Source: Betaproteobacteria bacterium (lineage in GTDB: Bacteria; Pseudomonadota; Gammaproteobacteria; Burkholderiales; SG8-39). From it: DNA of 64,000 nt. Of this stretch, positions 45,363-54,054 are shown piece by piece (the first letter of the stretch is position 1; each line of letters opens with the position of its first letter). The notes below the pieces were generated by a model, which saw nothing but the letters and a program-made list of their open reading frames with translations, searched no databases and was not told the DNA's origin. The stretch covers positions 62,001 to 126,000 of the forward strand of contig JADJPT010000010.1 in assembly GCA_016713125.1 (NCBI GenBank). The letters are read 5' to 3'. The translations under genes were made by a program, and so were the position numbers.

Positions 45363-45728
45363 ATGCCCATGACTTCCGATCACCTCAGTTCGACCTTCTC
45401 GGCGCTTGCCGATCCGACGCGGCGCGCGATCCTCGCGCGGCTTGCCTCGGGGGAAGCGACGGTGAACGAGCTGGCCGAACCGTTCGACATGAGCCTGCCG
45501 GCGGTTTCCAAGCACCTGAAGGTGCTCGAGCGCGCCGGGCTGATCGCGCGCGGCAGGCAGGCGCAATGGCGACCGTGCCGGCTAGAGGCGGCGCGGCTCA
45601 AGGAAGTCGCCGACTGGGTGGAGTACTACCGCCGCTTCTGGGAGCAGAGCTTCGATCGCCTGGAGGCCTACCTCAAGGAAATCCAGGCGCAGGAAAGCAG
45701 GGGGAAGAGACATGCCGGAAAGAAATGA
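45363..45728 (+). CDS. ArsR-family winged-helix repressor
   Basis: 121 aa. STFSALADPTRRAILARLA and the recognition region MSLPAVSKHLKVLERAGLI are typical. There is no cysteine metal site; the only Cys is in WRPCRLE. This matches the SdpR/YdfF-like branch that heads START-fold operons rather than metal sensors. Its gene overlaps the next by 17 bases, and a palindrome sits on its promoter. It probably represses the run from 45363 to 48262. Confidence 0.9.
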   Translation: MPMTSDHLSSTFSALADPTRRAILARLASGEATVNELAEPFDMSLPAVSKHLKVLERAGLIARGRQAQWRPCRLEAARLKEVADWVEYYRRFWEQSFDRLEAYLKEIQAQESRGKRHAGKK

Positions 45729-46223
45729 AAGGCTGGGCACGCCCTTCGTGCTGACGCGCACCTTCGACGCGCCGCGCGATCTCGTGTGGCGGACATGGAC
45801 CGAGCGCGAGCACCTGATGCGCTGGTTCGGACCCAAGGGTTTCAGCATGCCGGCGGCGAGCCTCGATCTGCGAGCGGGCGGCCATTTCCTGTACTGCCTG
45901 CATTCCGGCGACGGGATGGAGTTGTGGGGCAAATGGGTCTTCCGCGAGGTGGTGGCGCCCGAACGTCTGGTCCTGGTGCAGTCGTTCTCCGATGCCCAGG
46001 GCGGCGTGACGCGCCATCCCATGAATCCGAGCTGGCCGCGCCAGACGCTCTCGGTCACCACGTTCGCGGAACACGGCGGCAGGACCGCCATGACGCTGCA
46101 CTGGTCGCCGCTGGACGCCACGGAAGAAGAACAGCGGACCTTCGACGCGGGCACGCCAGCATGCAGCAGGGCTGGGGTGGGACCCTGGATCGCCTCACGG
46201 ACTATCTGGTCGGACTGCACTGA
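45712..46223 (+). CDS. AHSA1/START-fold (SRPBCC) protein (apparent frameshift)
   Basis: 170 aa after correction. LTRTFDAPRDLVWRTWTERE and RWFGPKGF are characteristic of AHSA1-type helix-grip proteins, which bind small hydrophobic ligands or Hsp90-like partners in other contexts. The frame breaks near 46152-46154 in GCGGGCACGCC; one more C gives DAGHASMQQGWGGTLDRL and the stop at 46223. It overlaps the ArsR gene, a strong sign of co-regulation. Confidence 0.86.
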
Positions 46224-46246
46224 ATCGATCTTCGGGGAGACACCTC

Positions 46247-46786
46247 ATGCGCAAGCCGCTCCTGTTCGCCGCCACGGCCGTCGTCGTCCTGCTCGTCGCG
46301 CTGCTGGCGTACGTGATGACGCGTCCGGACGTATTCCGTGTGCAGCGCTCGACGGTGATCGCCGCGCCCGCCGAAAAGCTCTACCCGCTCGTGAACGAAC
46401 TGCGCGCCTGGGCGGCATGGTCGCCGTACGAGAAGCGCGACCCCGGCATGCGGCGGACGTTCAGTGGAGCGAGCAGCGGCAAGGGCGCGGTCTACGCCTG
46501 GGCGGGCAACAAGGACGTGGGCGCCGGGCGCATGGAGATCCTCGAGGCGACGCCTTCTTCGCGCATCCTCATCAAGCTGGACTTCCTCGAACCGTTCGAA
46601 GGGCACAACACGGCCGAGTTCACCTTCGAACCCGGCGGCGCAGCCGGCACGCGCGTCACCTGGGCCATGTACGGCCCGAACGCCTATCTGACACGCGTCA
46701 TGGGCCTGATCTTCGACATGGACGAGATGATCGGCAGGGATTTCGCCACCGGTCTGGCCAATCTGAAAGCCGTTGCGGAGAAGTAG
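46247..46786 (+). CDS. Membrane-anchored SRPBCC protein
   Basis: 179 aa. One N-terminal transmembrane helix (about 5-24) is followed by a polyketide-cyclase/START-like domain: VQRSTVIAAPAEKLYPLVNE, WAAWSPYEKRDP and LDFLEPFEGHNTAEFTF. The domain probably faces the periplasm. It follows the AHSA1 gene after 23 bases with GGGGAG as ribosome site. Confidence 0.85.
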   Translation: MRKPLLFAATAVVVLLVALLAYVMTRPDVFRVQRSTVIAAPAEKLYPLVNELRAWAAWSPYEKRDPGMRRTFSGASSGKGAVYAWAGNKDVGAGRMEILEATPSSRILIKLDFLEPFEGHNTAEFTFEPGGAAGTRVTWAMYGPNAYLTRVMGLIFDMDEMIGRDFATGLANLKAVAEK

Positions 46787-46950
46787 CATGAGTCCCGAGC
46801 CGCATATCGATGCCAGAGCCGGGCGTCGCGCAGCCGGCGCCGCACAGCCAGCTGCGCTGCGGTGATCTGGTTCGCACGCAACAGGCAATACTGCGCAGCG
46901 CTGTTCGATGCGCTTGCCCGCCACCTCTATCAGGAGCAGGAGCTCAATCG
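46787..46950. other. 164-bp gap inside the ArsR operon, possible gene remnant
   Basis: An ATG at 46788 opens a frame of 25 codons only. Another frame reads through about 30 codons (IWFARNRQYCAALFDALARH) before joining the next gene out of frame. This may be a decayed small gene, but I cannot identify a parent family. Confidence 0.25.
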
Positions 46951-47412
46951 ATGGCCCACGCAACGATCACCGAGAAGCCGCCCGGCAAGCCGGTCCTCAA
47001 GCTCATCCGACGCTTCGATGCGCCGCAAGCGCTCGTCTGGCGGGCCTGGACCGAGCCGGAGGCGCTGAAACGCTGGTTCGGGCCGGATGGCGGGCCGGTG
47101 CTCCTGGCGGAGGTCGATCTGCGCGCGGGCGGGCGCTTCCGCGTCGCGTTCCAGACCGAGGACGGGGAGCGCCACGAAGTCGGCGGCGTCTATCGGGAGG
47201 TGCAGGCACACGACCGGCTGGTGTTCACCTGGGCGTGGGTCAGCACCCCGGAACGCATCTCGCAGGTCACTCTGCTGTTGCGCGGTGTGGAAGGCGGCAC
47301 GGAGCTCACGCTGCTGCACGAGAAGTTCTTCGATCTGGACGCGCGGGATCGGCATGTGCGCGGCTGGACGGGAAGCATCGAGAAGCTCGACGCCTATCTG
47401 CATCAATCCTGA
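46951..47412 (+). CDS. AHSA1/START-fold (SRPBCC) protein
   Basis: 153 aa. KLIRRFDAPQALVWRAWTEP and RWFGPDGGP align with the AHSA1-type gene at 45712, so the two are paralogues. It continues FTWAWVSTPERISQVTLLL and ends KLDAYLHQS. The start at 46951 follows AGGAGCAGGAG. Ligand or partner is unknown. Confidence 0.88.
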   Translation: MAHATITEKPPGKPVLKLIRRFDAPQALVWRAWTEPEALKRWFGPDGGPVLLAEVDLRAGGRFRVAFQTEDGERHEVGGVYREVQAHDRLVFTWAWVSTPERISQVTLLLRGVEGGTELTLLHEKFFDLDARDRHVRGWTGSIEKLDAYLHQS

Positions 47413-47436
47413 AGCAAAGACAACGAGGAGCCGGAA

Positions 47437-47796
47437 ATGGCCTACGTAGATGGATTCGTTCTGCCCGTGCCGAAGAAGAATATCGCGGCCTATACGCGCA
47501 TCGCCCGCCTGGCCGGCAAGGTCTGGCGCGAACATGGCGCGCTGGAGTACCGGGAATGCGTGGCAGACGACGTGAAACCCGGAAAATGGACTTCCTTCCC
47601 GCAGAGCGTCAAGCTCAAGAAGGACGAAGTCGTGTTCTTCTCCTGGATCGTCTACAAGTCGCGTGCGCATCGCGACCGGGTGCTCGCCAAGGTCATGAAG
47701 GACGAGCGCATCACCGCCATGATGGAACCGGGGGCGATGCCGTTCGACACCAAGCGCATGATCTGGGGCGGATTCAAGGTCGCGGTCAGTCTGTGA
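47437..47796 (+). CDS. DUF1428 (YbaA-like) protein
   Basis: 119 aa alpha-beta barrel dimer-like protein of the DUF1428 family. MAYVDGFVLPVPKKNIAAY and EYRECVADDVKPGKWTSFP are diagnostic. The function is unknown, but genes of this family often sit beside AHSA1 and VOC genes, as here. GAGGAG precedes the start. Confidence 0.9.
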   Translation: MAYVDGFVLPVPKKNIAAYTRIARLAGKVWREHGALEYRECVADDVKPGKWTSFPQSVKLKKDEVVFFSWIVYKSRAHRDRVLAKVMKDERITAMMEPGAMPFDTKRMIWGGFKVAVSL

Positions 47797-47848
47797 CGGC
47801 CACGGTCGGCATTCCGCCGCCTGACACTCGAGATGAAAGGAGATCTGC

Positions 47849-48262
47849 ATGCATGTCCAGGCATATCTGATGTTTGACGGGCGCTGCGAAGAGGCGCTGG
47901 AGTTCTACCGCACTGCGCTGGGGGCGGAGGTCGAGGTGCTGATGCGCTTCCGGGAGAGTCCGGAGCCCTGTCCGGAAGGCATGATCCCGCCTCAGTCCCA
48001 GGACAAAGTGATGCACTCGAGCTTTCGCGTCGGCGACAGCGTGCTGATGGCCTCGGACGGCAACTGCCTCGGACGGCCTCAGTTTCAGGGGGTGTGCCTG
48101 TCCATCTCCGTGGCCGATGAAGCGGAGGCGCATCGCAAGTTCGCCGCCCTGTCCGAAGGCGGGCAGGTGCAGATGCCCATGGGCAGGACCTTCTTCTCGC
48201 CGGCTTTCGGCATGGTTGCGGATCGCTTTGGCGTGTCCTGGATGGTGATCGTGGCGGAGTGA
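47849..48262 (+). CDS. VOC-superfamily PhnB-like protein
   Basis: 137 aa. YLMFDGRCEEALEFYRTALG and FGMVADRFGVSWMVIV are typical of PhnB/YjdN-type glyoxalase-fold proteins. Despite the name, a role in phosphonate metabolism is not supported. AAAGGAG precedes the start. Last recognisable gene of the ArsR-led run. Confidence 0.88.
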   Translation: MHVQAYLMFDGRCEEALEFYRTALGAEVEVLMRFRESPEPCPEGMIPPQSQDKVMHSSFRVGDSVLMASDGNCLGRPQFQGVCLSISVADEAEAHRKFAALSEGGQVQMPMGRTFFSPAFGMVADRFGVSWMVIVAE

Positions 48263-48433
48263 GGTGGCGCCGGACCGGGGCCGCACCGGCCTGCGGCGAG
48301 ATGCGGCCAGGGTGCCCGCCCTAAAGTCGGCGTGCCTGCGGTCGATAAGCCTGCCTTGACACTCGCGGCTTGCGTGACGCGTGCATGGTTGCATGCGGAT
48401 TGGCGCCATCCGTGTCGACAGGATACGACCACG

Positions 48434-50470
48434 ATGCAGGACACGAGGCTGAGCGTAGCAACAGCCGAGATCGCGGCGCTTAGGAAGCGCCTCGCGCGTG
48501 AGCGCGCGGCTCGACTGGAGGCCGAGCTGGCTGCAGAAAAGGGCTTTCGCGACCTGTACGAGCAACAGTCGCGGCTGCAGTTGCTCGAAGCGATCGCCGT
48601 CGCGGCGAACTCGAGCGCATCGGTGCATGATGCACTCGAGTTTGCCGTGACGAAGATATGTCTGTACGCGGGTTGGCCCCTGGGGCATGCGCACCTTGCG
48701 GATGACGCTTTCGCGCGCAAGCTCAGGCCGACCACGATATGGTTTGTCGCGGATCGCGAGCGCACGCGCGAATTCCGCCGCGCGACGGGCGAGATTCACT
48801 TCGAACGTGGCATGGGACTGCCCGGCAGGGTTCTGGAGACCGGCGCGCCGTTGTGGCTGGTGCTGCCGGCCGGGGAGCCTTCCTCCGAGGGTCTGACACC
48901 GCGCGACGAGTATGCGGTGCGGGCAGGACTCAAGACCGCCCTGGCGTTTCCGGTTCTCGCCGGCACCGAGGTGGTCGCGGTGCTCGAATTCTTCTCCGAT
49001 ACCCGTCAGCAACCCGACGAAGCGCTGCTGCGCCTGATGTCCCAGATCGGTACGCAACTGGGGCGTGTGGCCGAGCGCAGGCGCGCTGAAGAGCGCCTTC
49101 GCCACGACGCCAACCATGATTCACTGACCGGTTTGCCGAATCGCGCCTTGTTCAAGGCCCGGCTTTCGCAACTGGTGGCCAGGCATGCGCGCGATCCCGG
49201 CGAAGGGTTCGCGGTGCTGTTCATCGACCTCGATCGCTTCAAGATGGTGAACGACAGCCTGGGGCACATGGCTGGTGATCGCCTGCTGGTGCAGGTGGCG
49301 GCGCGCATCATGGCCGCGCTGCGTCAGGAGGACATCGTCTGCAGATCGGCCGCGGATGGCCATGAGGTGCTTTCCCGACTTGGAGGAGACGAGTGCACCG
49401 TGCTGCTGGAAAGCGTGGGCTCGGCGGAGGACGCCTTGCGTGTCGGCAACCGCATCATCGACGGAATGACGGCGCCCTTCATGGTCGAAGGCCAGGAAAT
49501 GTATGTGGGCGCGAGCATAGGCGTCGCTTCCAGCGAATCCGGCTATGCCTCCGGCGACGACGCCATGCGCGACGCGGATCTGGCGATGCATCGTGCCAAG
49601 TCCCTCGGCAAGGGTCGCTGCGAGTTGTACGACCACAGCTTGCATGCGCTGGCGGCTCGGCGACTGGCGCTCGAAACCAGGTTGCGCAAGGCGGATGTTG
49701 CACGCGAGTTCGTTCTGCATTACCAGCCGATCGTATCGCTCGCCAGCGGAGATCTGGCGGGGTTCGAGGCGCTCGTGCGCTGGAAACCACAGGGCGAGGC
49801 GCTGGTGTTCCCGAACGACTTCATCGGCGTGGCCGAGGACACGGGGCTGATCGTGCCCATCGGCGCCTGGGTTCTGGGGCGCGCCTGCAGCACGATGCGC
49901 GAGTGGCAACGTCGACATCCGTGCGACAAGCCGCTGACGATCAGCGTCAACGTTTCGGCGCGGGAGTTCGCACAGCCCGATCTTGCCGCCCGCATGGGCG
50001 GAATCATCGCGGAATCGGGTATCGAACCCGGGATCGTGCGACTGGAGATCACCGAAAGCATGACGATGGGCAATATCGACAAGACCGTCGAGGTGCTGAC
50101 GAGGTTGCGAGCCCTGGGCGTTCGGCTGAGCATAGACGACTTCGGCACCGGATACTCTTCGCTCAGCTACCTGCATCGCCTGCCCTTCGATGTGCTGAAG
50201 ATCGACCGCTCCTTCGTGTTGAAGATGGATCGTGACGAAGAGGGCAAGCAGATCGTGCGAACCATCCTCAGCCTGGCGCGCAGCCTGCACATGGAGGTGG
50301 TTGCCGAGGGTACCGAAACCGCGACGCACGCGGATCTTCTGCGCCGCATGGGCTGCGACTACGCACAGGGCTATCACTATTCCCGGCCGGTGGATGAAGC
50401 GTGCGCCGAGCAGTTGATCGTCGCATTTGCGGCGCGGGATCTTGCCCGCCAACGTACCTGCGCCGGCTAG
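48434..50470 (+). CDS. GAF-GGDEF-EAL c-di-GMP signalling protein
   Basis: 678 aa: an N-terminal coiled coil (about 5-45), a GAF domain (about 50-210, with GLPGRVLETGAPLWL), a GGDEF domain with motif GGDEC instead of GGDEF, and an EAL domain. EAL residues are complete: EALVRW, NVSAREF, RLEITES, DDFGTGYSS, KIDRSFV and AEGTET. A short insertion (SAADGHEV) lies before GGDEC. I expect net c-di-GMP hydrolysis, perhaps with GTP or GAF-ligand control. The start at 48434 is favoured over a GTG at 48332. It has no membrane segment. Confidence 0.9.
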   Translation: MQDTRLSVATAEIAALRKRLARERAARLEAELAAEKGFRDLYEQQSRLQLLEAIAVAANSSASVHDALEFAVTKICLYAGWPLGHAHLADDAFARKLRPTTIWFVADRERTREFRRATGEIHFERGMGLPGRVLETGAPLWLVLPAGEPSSEGLTPRDEYAVRAGLKTALAFPVLAGTEVVAVLEFFSDTRQQPDEALLRLMSQIGTQLGRVAERRRAEERLRHDANHDSLTGLPNRALFKARLSQLVARHARDPGEGFAVLFIDLDRFKMVNDSLGHMAGDRLLVQVAARIMAALRQEDIVCRSAADGHEVLSRLGGDECTVLLESVGSAEDALRVGNRIIDGMTAPFMVEGQEMYVGASIGVASSESGYASGDDAMRDADLAMHRAKSLGKGRCELYDHSLHALAARRLALETRLRKADVAREFVLHYQPIVSLASGDLAGFEALVRWKPQGEALVFPNDFIGVAEDTGLIVPIGAWVLGRACSTMREWQRRHPCDKPLTISVNVSAREFAQPDLAARMGGIIAESGIEPGIVRLEITESMTMGNIDKTVEVLTRLRALGVRLSIDDFGTGYSSLSYLHRLPFDVLKIDRSFVLKMDRDEEGKQIVRTILSLARSLHMEVVAEGTETATHADLLRRMGCDYAQGYHYSRPVDEACAEQLIVAFAARDLARQRTCAG

Positions 50471-50488
50471 CCCCGCGAAAATCCGGTG

Positions 50489-51227
50489 TCAGGCGGCAGG
50501 CGGTGCGACGCTCAGACCTCGCACCCCGTGACGTTCGATAAGGCGGGCGACCAATCCAGAGGCCTTGGCGTCTTCGCCAAAGGCGCGCAATGCCTGTGCG
50601 GCAGCCTCGCGCTCCCTGGGGGTGCCCATCGCCTGCTGGATGGCGGTAAAGCGGCCATCGAGGATGCGTGCGCCCGGCAGCCTCGTCAGATCCTCGAGCA
50701 GGCGCGGCTTGAGTCCGGCAAGTACTTCGAGCCCTTCACGCACGAAAAGATCGTATGAGCCCTGAATGCCCTCCGCGCGCACCAGTCGTGCGTGCGCAAG
50801 GCTGCGGGAGAGATACAGGTCGTAGGCTGCGCGATCGGCGACGGCGATGCACCCCCGGACGATCCACTTCGTCGATCGTCCGGATGGCCGAACCGGGCGG
50901 CACCATGAAAGTCGCTTCGATCTCCACGTAGGCGGGCGTAAAGGCGATCTGGTTCGCGCGCGCTGGTTCTGCGCCGATGAACGCGACATCCCACACCCCG
51001 GTGGAAGCGGCGTCGGCGGCCAGACCGGCGTTGTCGTAGCCGATGAACTCGGCTTGCACACCGAGCTGCTCCGCGAGCGCATGGCCGAGATCCGGCGCCA
51101 CCCCGTGAAAACCTGAGGCCGATCTACCGACCAGCAGGAAATTCGCGCAATTCAGAGCCACACGCAGTTTGCCGGTGGGCGTCAGTTCGGCGCGCGCGGC
51201 GCCAGTGATCATCGGTTTTTTCATCAT
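50489..51227 (-). CDS. Periplasmic-binding-protein-like domain without signal peptide (apparent frameshift)
   Basis: 245 aa after correction. GKLRVALNCANFLLVG, GFHGVAPDLGHALAEQLG and WDVAFIGAEPARANQIAFTP are the marks of polar amino-acid-type solute-binding proteins. The N-terminus (MMKKPMITGAARAEL) has no hydrophobic core, so it appears cytosolic. The frame breaks at 50851-50855 in a run of five C; four give DRPGCIAVADRAAYDLYL. No transporter permease or ATPase genes are nearby. It may be a stand-alone ligand sensor or a decayed receptor. Confidence 0.75.
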
Positions 51228-51415
51228 GGCTCGTATTGTAGTGCTGGCCGCACAGCACCGGTCAATGAGTGCGATCCCGCCCCTTTTCGCGACATGCTTA
51301 TTCGAGGCTGGCAGCCTGTAACTGGATTGGATGGGGTTCCTGCTCACACTGCCGTGACTGCTGTGTGAAGGCCGCACTTCATTCGCTTCACTCGCACATC
51401 AATTTCATTTTCTGC

Positions 51416-51429
51416 ATGTCAACTGACAT
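51416..51429. promoter_or_regulatory. Palindrome ATGTCA-AC-TGACAT
   Basis: A perfect 14-bp inverted repeat, 131 bases before the gdhA start. It resembles a transcription-factor site; the factor is unknown. Confidence 0.35.
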
Positions 51430-51461
51430 AAAACAGCATCCGGAGCCAATCTCATGAATCC

Positions 51462-51473
51462 AATCTTTAGATT
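51462..51473. promoter_or_regulatory. Palindrome AATCT-TT-AGATT
   Basis: A perfect 12-bp inverted repeat flanked by GAATCC and CAAATCC, 87 bases before the gdhA start. A possible operator for nitrogen control of gdhA. Confidence 0.3.
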
Positions 51474-51559
51474 CAAATCCGGTGCCCAGTTCGTCTATCC
51501 TTGCACGCACAGACGCCGCACAATCCCGGGTGGCCAGGCGCAAGGCGGTATATCGGAGA

Positions 51560-52912
51560 ATGGCTGTGCCCAGATTCAGGACCTTGGACGAGTTCATCGC
51601 GCAACTGCGCAAGCGGGATCCGCATCAGACCGAGTATCTGCAGGCGGTCGAAGAGGTGATGGGGAGCATATGGGGCTACATCCAGCGACATCCCGAGTAT
51701 GCGGAGGCCGCGCTGCTCGAGCGGCTGACGGAGCCGGATCGGGTAATCCAGTTTCGCGTCAGCTGGGTGGATGATCACGGCGAAGTCCGGGTCAATCGAG
51801 CCTTTCGCGTGCAGCACAGTGCGGCCATCGGGCCCTACAAGGGCGGCATGCGTTTCCATCCGTCGGTAAACCTGTCGATACTCAAGTTCCTGGCATTCGA
51901 GCAGACCTTCAAGAATGCGCTGACCACCCTGCCGCTGGGCGGCGGCAAGGGGGGCGCCGATTTCGACCCCAAGGGCAGGAGCGAAGGCGAGATCATGCGC
52001 TTCTGCCAGGCGCTGATGCTGGAGCTGCATCGCCATCTTGGACCGGACACCGACGTGCCGGCCGGCGACATCGGCGTGGGAGGGCGTGAAGTCGGCTATA
52101 TGGCGGGCATGGCCAAGAAGCTGGGCAACAGCGCCGCCTGCGTGTTCACCGGCAAGGGCCTGTCCTTCGGGGGCAGTCACATGCGTCCGGAAGCGACCGG
52201 CTACGGCCTGGTCTATTTCGTGCAAAGCATGCTCGAACGCGTCGAGTCGTCGCTGCACGGCTTGCGCGTTGCCGTCTCCGGTTCCGGCAACGTTGCGCTG
52301 CACGCGATCGAGAAGGCGATGCAACTCGGCGCGCGCGTCGTCACGGTGTCGGATTCCGGCGGCACGGTCCACGACCCTGCCGGATTCACGCCCGAAAAGC
52401 TGGATGACCTGAGGCGAGTCAAGCTTGGCGGCGCCGGCAGGGTGTCCGAGTACTCAGCGGCGCGCGGCCTGGAGTACGCCGCCGGCAAGCGGCCCTGGGG
52501 CGTTCCCGTCGATGTAGCGCTGCCATGCGCGACGCAGAATGAGCTGGACGCGACAGATGCGGCGACGCTGCTCAAGAATGGCGTGAAGTGCGTCGCCGAA
52601 GGCGCCAACATGCCCTGCACCCTGGAGGCCATGCATGCCTTCCTGCAGGCGGGCGTGCCGTTCGCGCCGGGCAAGGCCGCCAATGCAGGCGGCGTGGCGG
52701 TCTCGGGACTGGAGATGACGCAGAATGCGCAGAGACTGCGCTGGGAGCGCAGTTACGTGGACGAGCGTCTGATGGCCATCATGCGGGATATCCACGCCGG
52801 CTGCGTGCGCCTGGGTGCCGACGATACAGGCGGGGTGAACTACGTGGCAGGCGCGAATCTGGCCGGCTTCATGCGCGTGGCAGACGCCATGCGCGCGCAA
52901 GGCGTCTGCTGA
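51560..52912 (+). CDS. gdhA: NADP-type glutamate dehydrogenase
   Basis: 450 aa hexameric-type enzyme that forms glutamate from oxoglutarate and ammonium. Substrate lysines lie in GPYKGGMRFHPSVN and LPLGGGKGGADFDPKGRS; the coenzyme domain has VAVSGSGNVALHAIEKA. The length matches the bacterial NADP-specific enzyme (about 447 aa). The start at 51560 follows CGGAGA. A weak CCTGCC/GGCAGG hairpin (52938-52959) separates it from the convergent cNMP-binding gene. Confidence 0.95.
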   Translation: MAVPRFRTLDEFIAQLRKRDPHQTEYLQAVEEVMGSIWGYIQRHPEYAEAALLERLTEPDRVIQFRVSWVDDHGEVRVNRAFRVQHSAAIGPYKGGMRFHPSVNLSILKFLAFEQTFKNALTTLPLGGGKGGADFDPKGRSEGEIMRFCQALMLELHRHLGPDTDVPAGDIGVGGREVGYMAGMAKKLGNSAACVFTGKGLSFGGSHMRPEATGYGLVYFVQSMLERVESSLHGLRVAVSGSGNVALHAIEKAMQLGARVVTVSDSGGTVHDPAGFTPEKLDDLRRVKLGGAGRVSEYSAARGLEYAAGKRPWGVPVDVALPCATQNELDATDAATLLKNGVKCVAEGANMPCTLEAMHAFLQAGVPFAPGKAANAGGVAVSGLEMTQNAQRLRWERSYVDERLMAIMRDIHAGCVRLGADDTGGVNYVAGANLAGFMRVADAMRAQGVC

Positions 52913-52950
52913 CGTCCCGACGGGGGCGCGGCGCGGGCCTGCCGCCGGCC

Positions 52951-53887
52951 TCAGGCAGGAAGTTGCGCGACCTGACCGGCCAGCTGCTGCATGCGTTCGG
53001 CTGTGGAGCGAAGCAACAAGGCGCCGAACAGCGGCTTGGCCTTCACCAGGCGCAGAAAATCGTTGCGGCCGATGGCCAGCAGCGTGCAGTCGGTCTCGGC
53101 GGTCGCGGTCGCGGCGCGGGCGGAGCGATCGACCAGGGCCATCTCGCCGAACAGTCCGCCGGCGCCGATGCGCTCGACGATCTGCGCCCCGATGGAGATG
53201 GCAACGCGTCCGTCCATGACCACGTACATGAACGCACCCGCCGCGCCTGCGCTGACGATGGTCTTGCCGGCGCCTATGGGTTGCGGCGGCTGGCCGCCGA
53301 GTTCCGCGGCCAGCTCGGCCAGCAACTTCTTGTCGAGCACGCTGGAACGCTCGGAGGCCGCGTTGCGCGCGGGACCGGCGGCATTCAGTTTGGCAATGCT
53401 CTGACGCAGGCGGTTGCCCATGATGCTCATCAGCATCAGCGCGAATTCCGGGGTCTTTTGCAGCGCGGCATGGAACTGCTTTCGTCGAGCGACAAGACCT
53501 TGCAGTCCGCCTTGGCCATGGCGGTGGCGCTGCGCGGCAGCCCCGCGATCACCGCCAGCTCGCCGAAGATTTCACCCTGCTTGACCACGCCAGAAGAACC
53601 TGCGATTGATCATCAGGCCGATTTCGCCTTCGAGCAGCAGGTACATGCGTGCGCCCTTGGAGAACAGGCCGCCGGCCTTCTCGCCTTCGGAGAAAATGGG
53701 CTTGCTCGCCGGCTTGAGCTCCACGGTTCCCGTGGCGCGGAAGAATTCCAGCGCGAGTGCCGGGTTGTAGAGCGGACTCTGTGCCGCCACCGTGGCTTGC
53801 GCCGCGTTGCGCGCGGCCAGTTCGGCCTGGGGGTCGGCTTTGGGCGCCGGGCTTGGGCGCCGGGCTGGAAAAGTCTAGGTCGTCCAT
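52951..53887 (-). CDS. Double cyclic-nucleotide-binding-domain protein (three apparent frameshifts)
   Basis: About 311 aa after correction. Two cNMP-binding beta-barrels: the first (about 40-165) has MYLLLEGEIGLMI and GEIFGELAVIAGLPRSATAMA, the second has FMYVVMDGRVAISIG and GLFGEMALVDRSARAATATA. Both keep the phosphate-cassette pattern GE(L/M)A-x5-7-RSA. There is no helix-turn-helix or enzyme domain, so it is not a CRP regulator. Breaks lie near 53845 (one C too many), 53590 and 53486 (one A missing). Three lesions in one gene leave decay possible, but each is a single base and the corrected length is whole codons. Confidence 0.72.
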
Positions 53888-53949
53888 AGGGGAACGATTC
53901 TATATCGACGCGTGCGCGAATGCGGCAAGTGCAAGTGAACCTCCGCTGA

Positions 53950-54054
53950 ACTACACAATCGGGTTGCGCTCCCGCGGAGTTCAACGAGCGCACGCGCATG
54001 GACCGCGAGCGCTTCGGGGTGGTGATCCGCGCCGCAGGCATCAAGGCCGACTAG
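53950..54054 (+). pseudogene. C-terminal relic of a Bug/TctC-type solute receptor
   Basis: The plus-strand frame reads APAEFNERTRMDRERFG, then VVIRAAGIKAD and a stop. This is the usual C-terminus of tripartite tricarboxylate transporter receptors (Bug family: ...RYGKVIRAAGIKAD). Only about 30 codons survive, with an in-frame stop at 53947 upstream. The rest of the gene is absent; the neighbour to the left is the cNMP-binding gene. The last bases overlap the stop of the convergent membrane-protein gene. Confidence 0.6.

Larger units (their letters stand above)
51228..51559. other. 332-bp intergenic region upstream of gdhA
   Basis: No credible coding frame. It separates the minus-strand binding-protein gene from gdhA. 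AT-rich patches near 51400-51480 contain two perfect palindromes (51416-51429 and 51462-51473), probably the gdhA control region. Confidence 0.6.

Noticed and set aside
45363..45728. Arsenic or heavy-metal sensor
   Set aside because: The ArsR protein lacks a CxC or paired-cysteine metal site, and the neighbours are not arsenic-resistance genes.
47849..48262. Phosphonate metabolism gene because of the PhnB name
   Set aside because: PhnB-like VOC proteins are not needed for phosphonate use, and no other phn genes are present.
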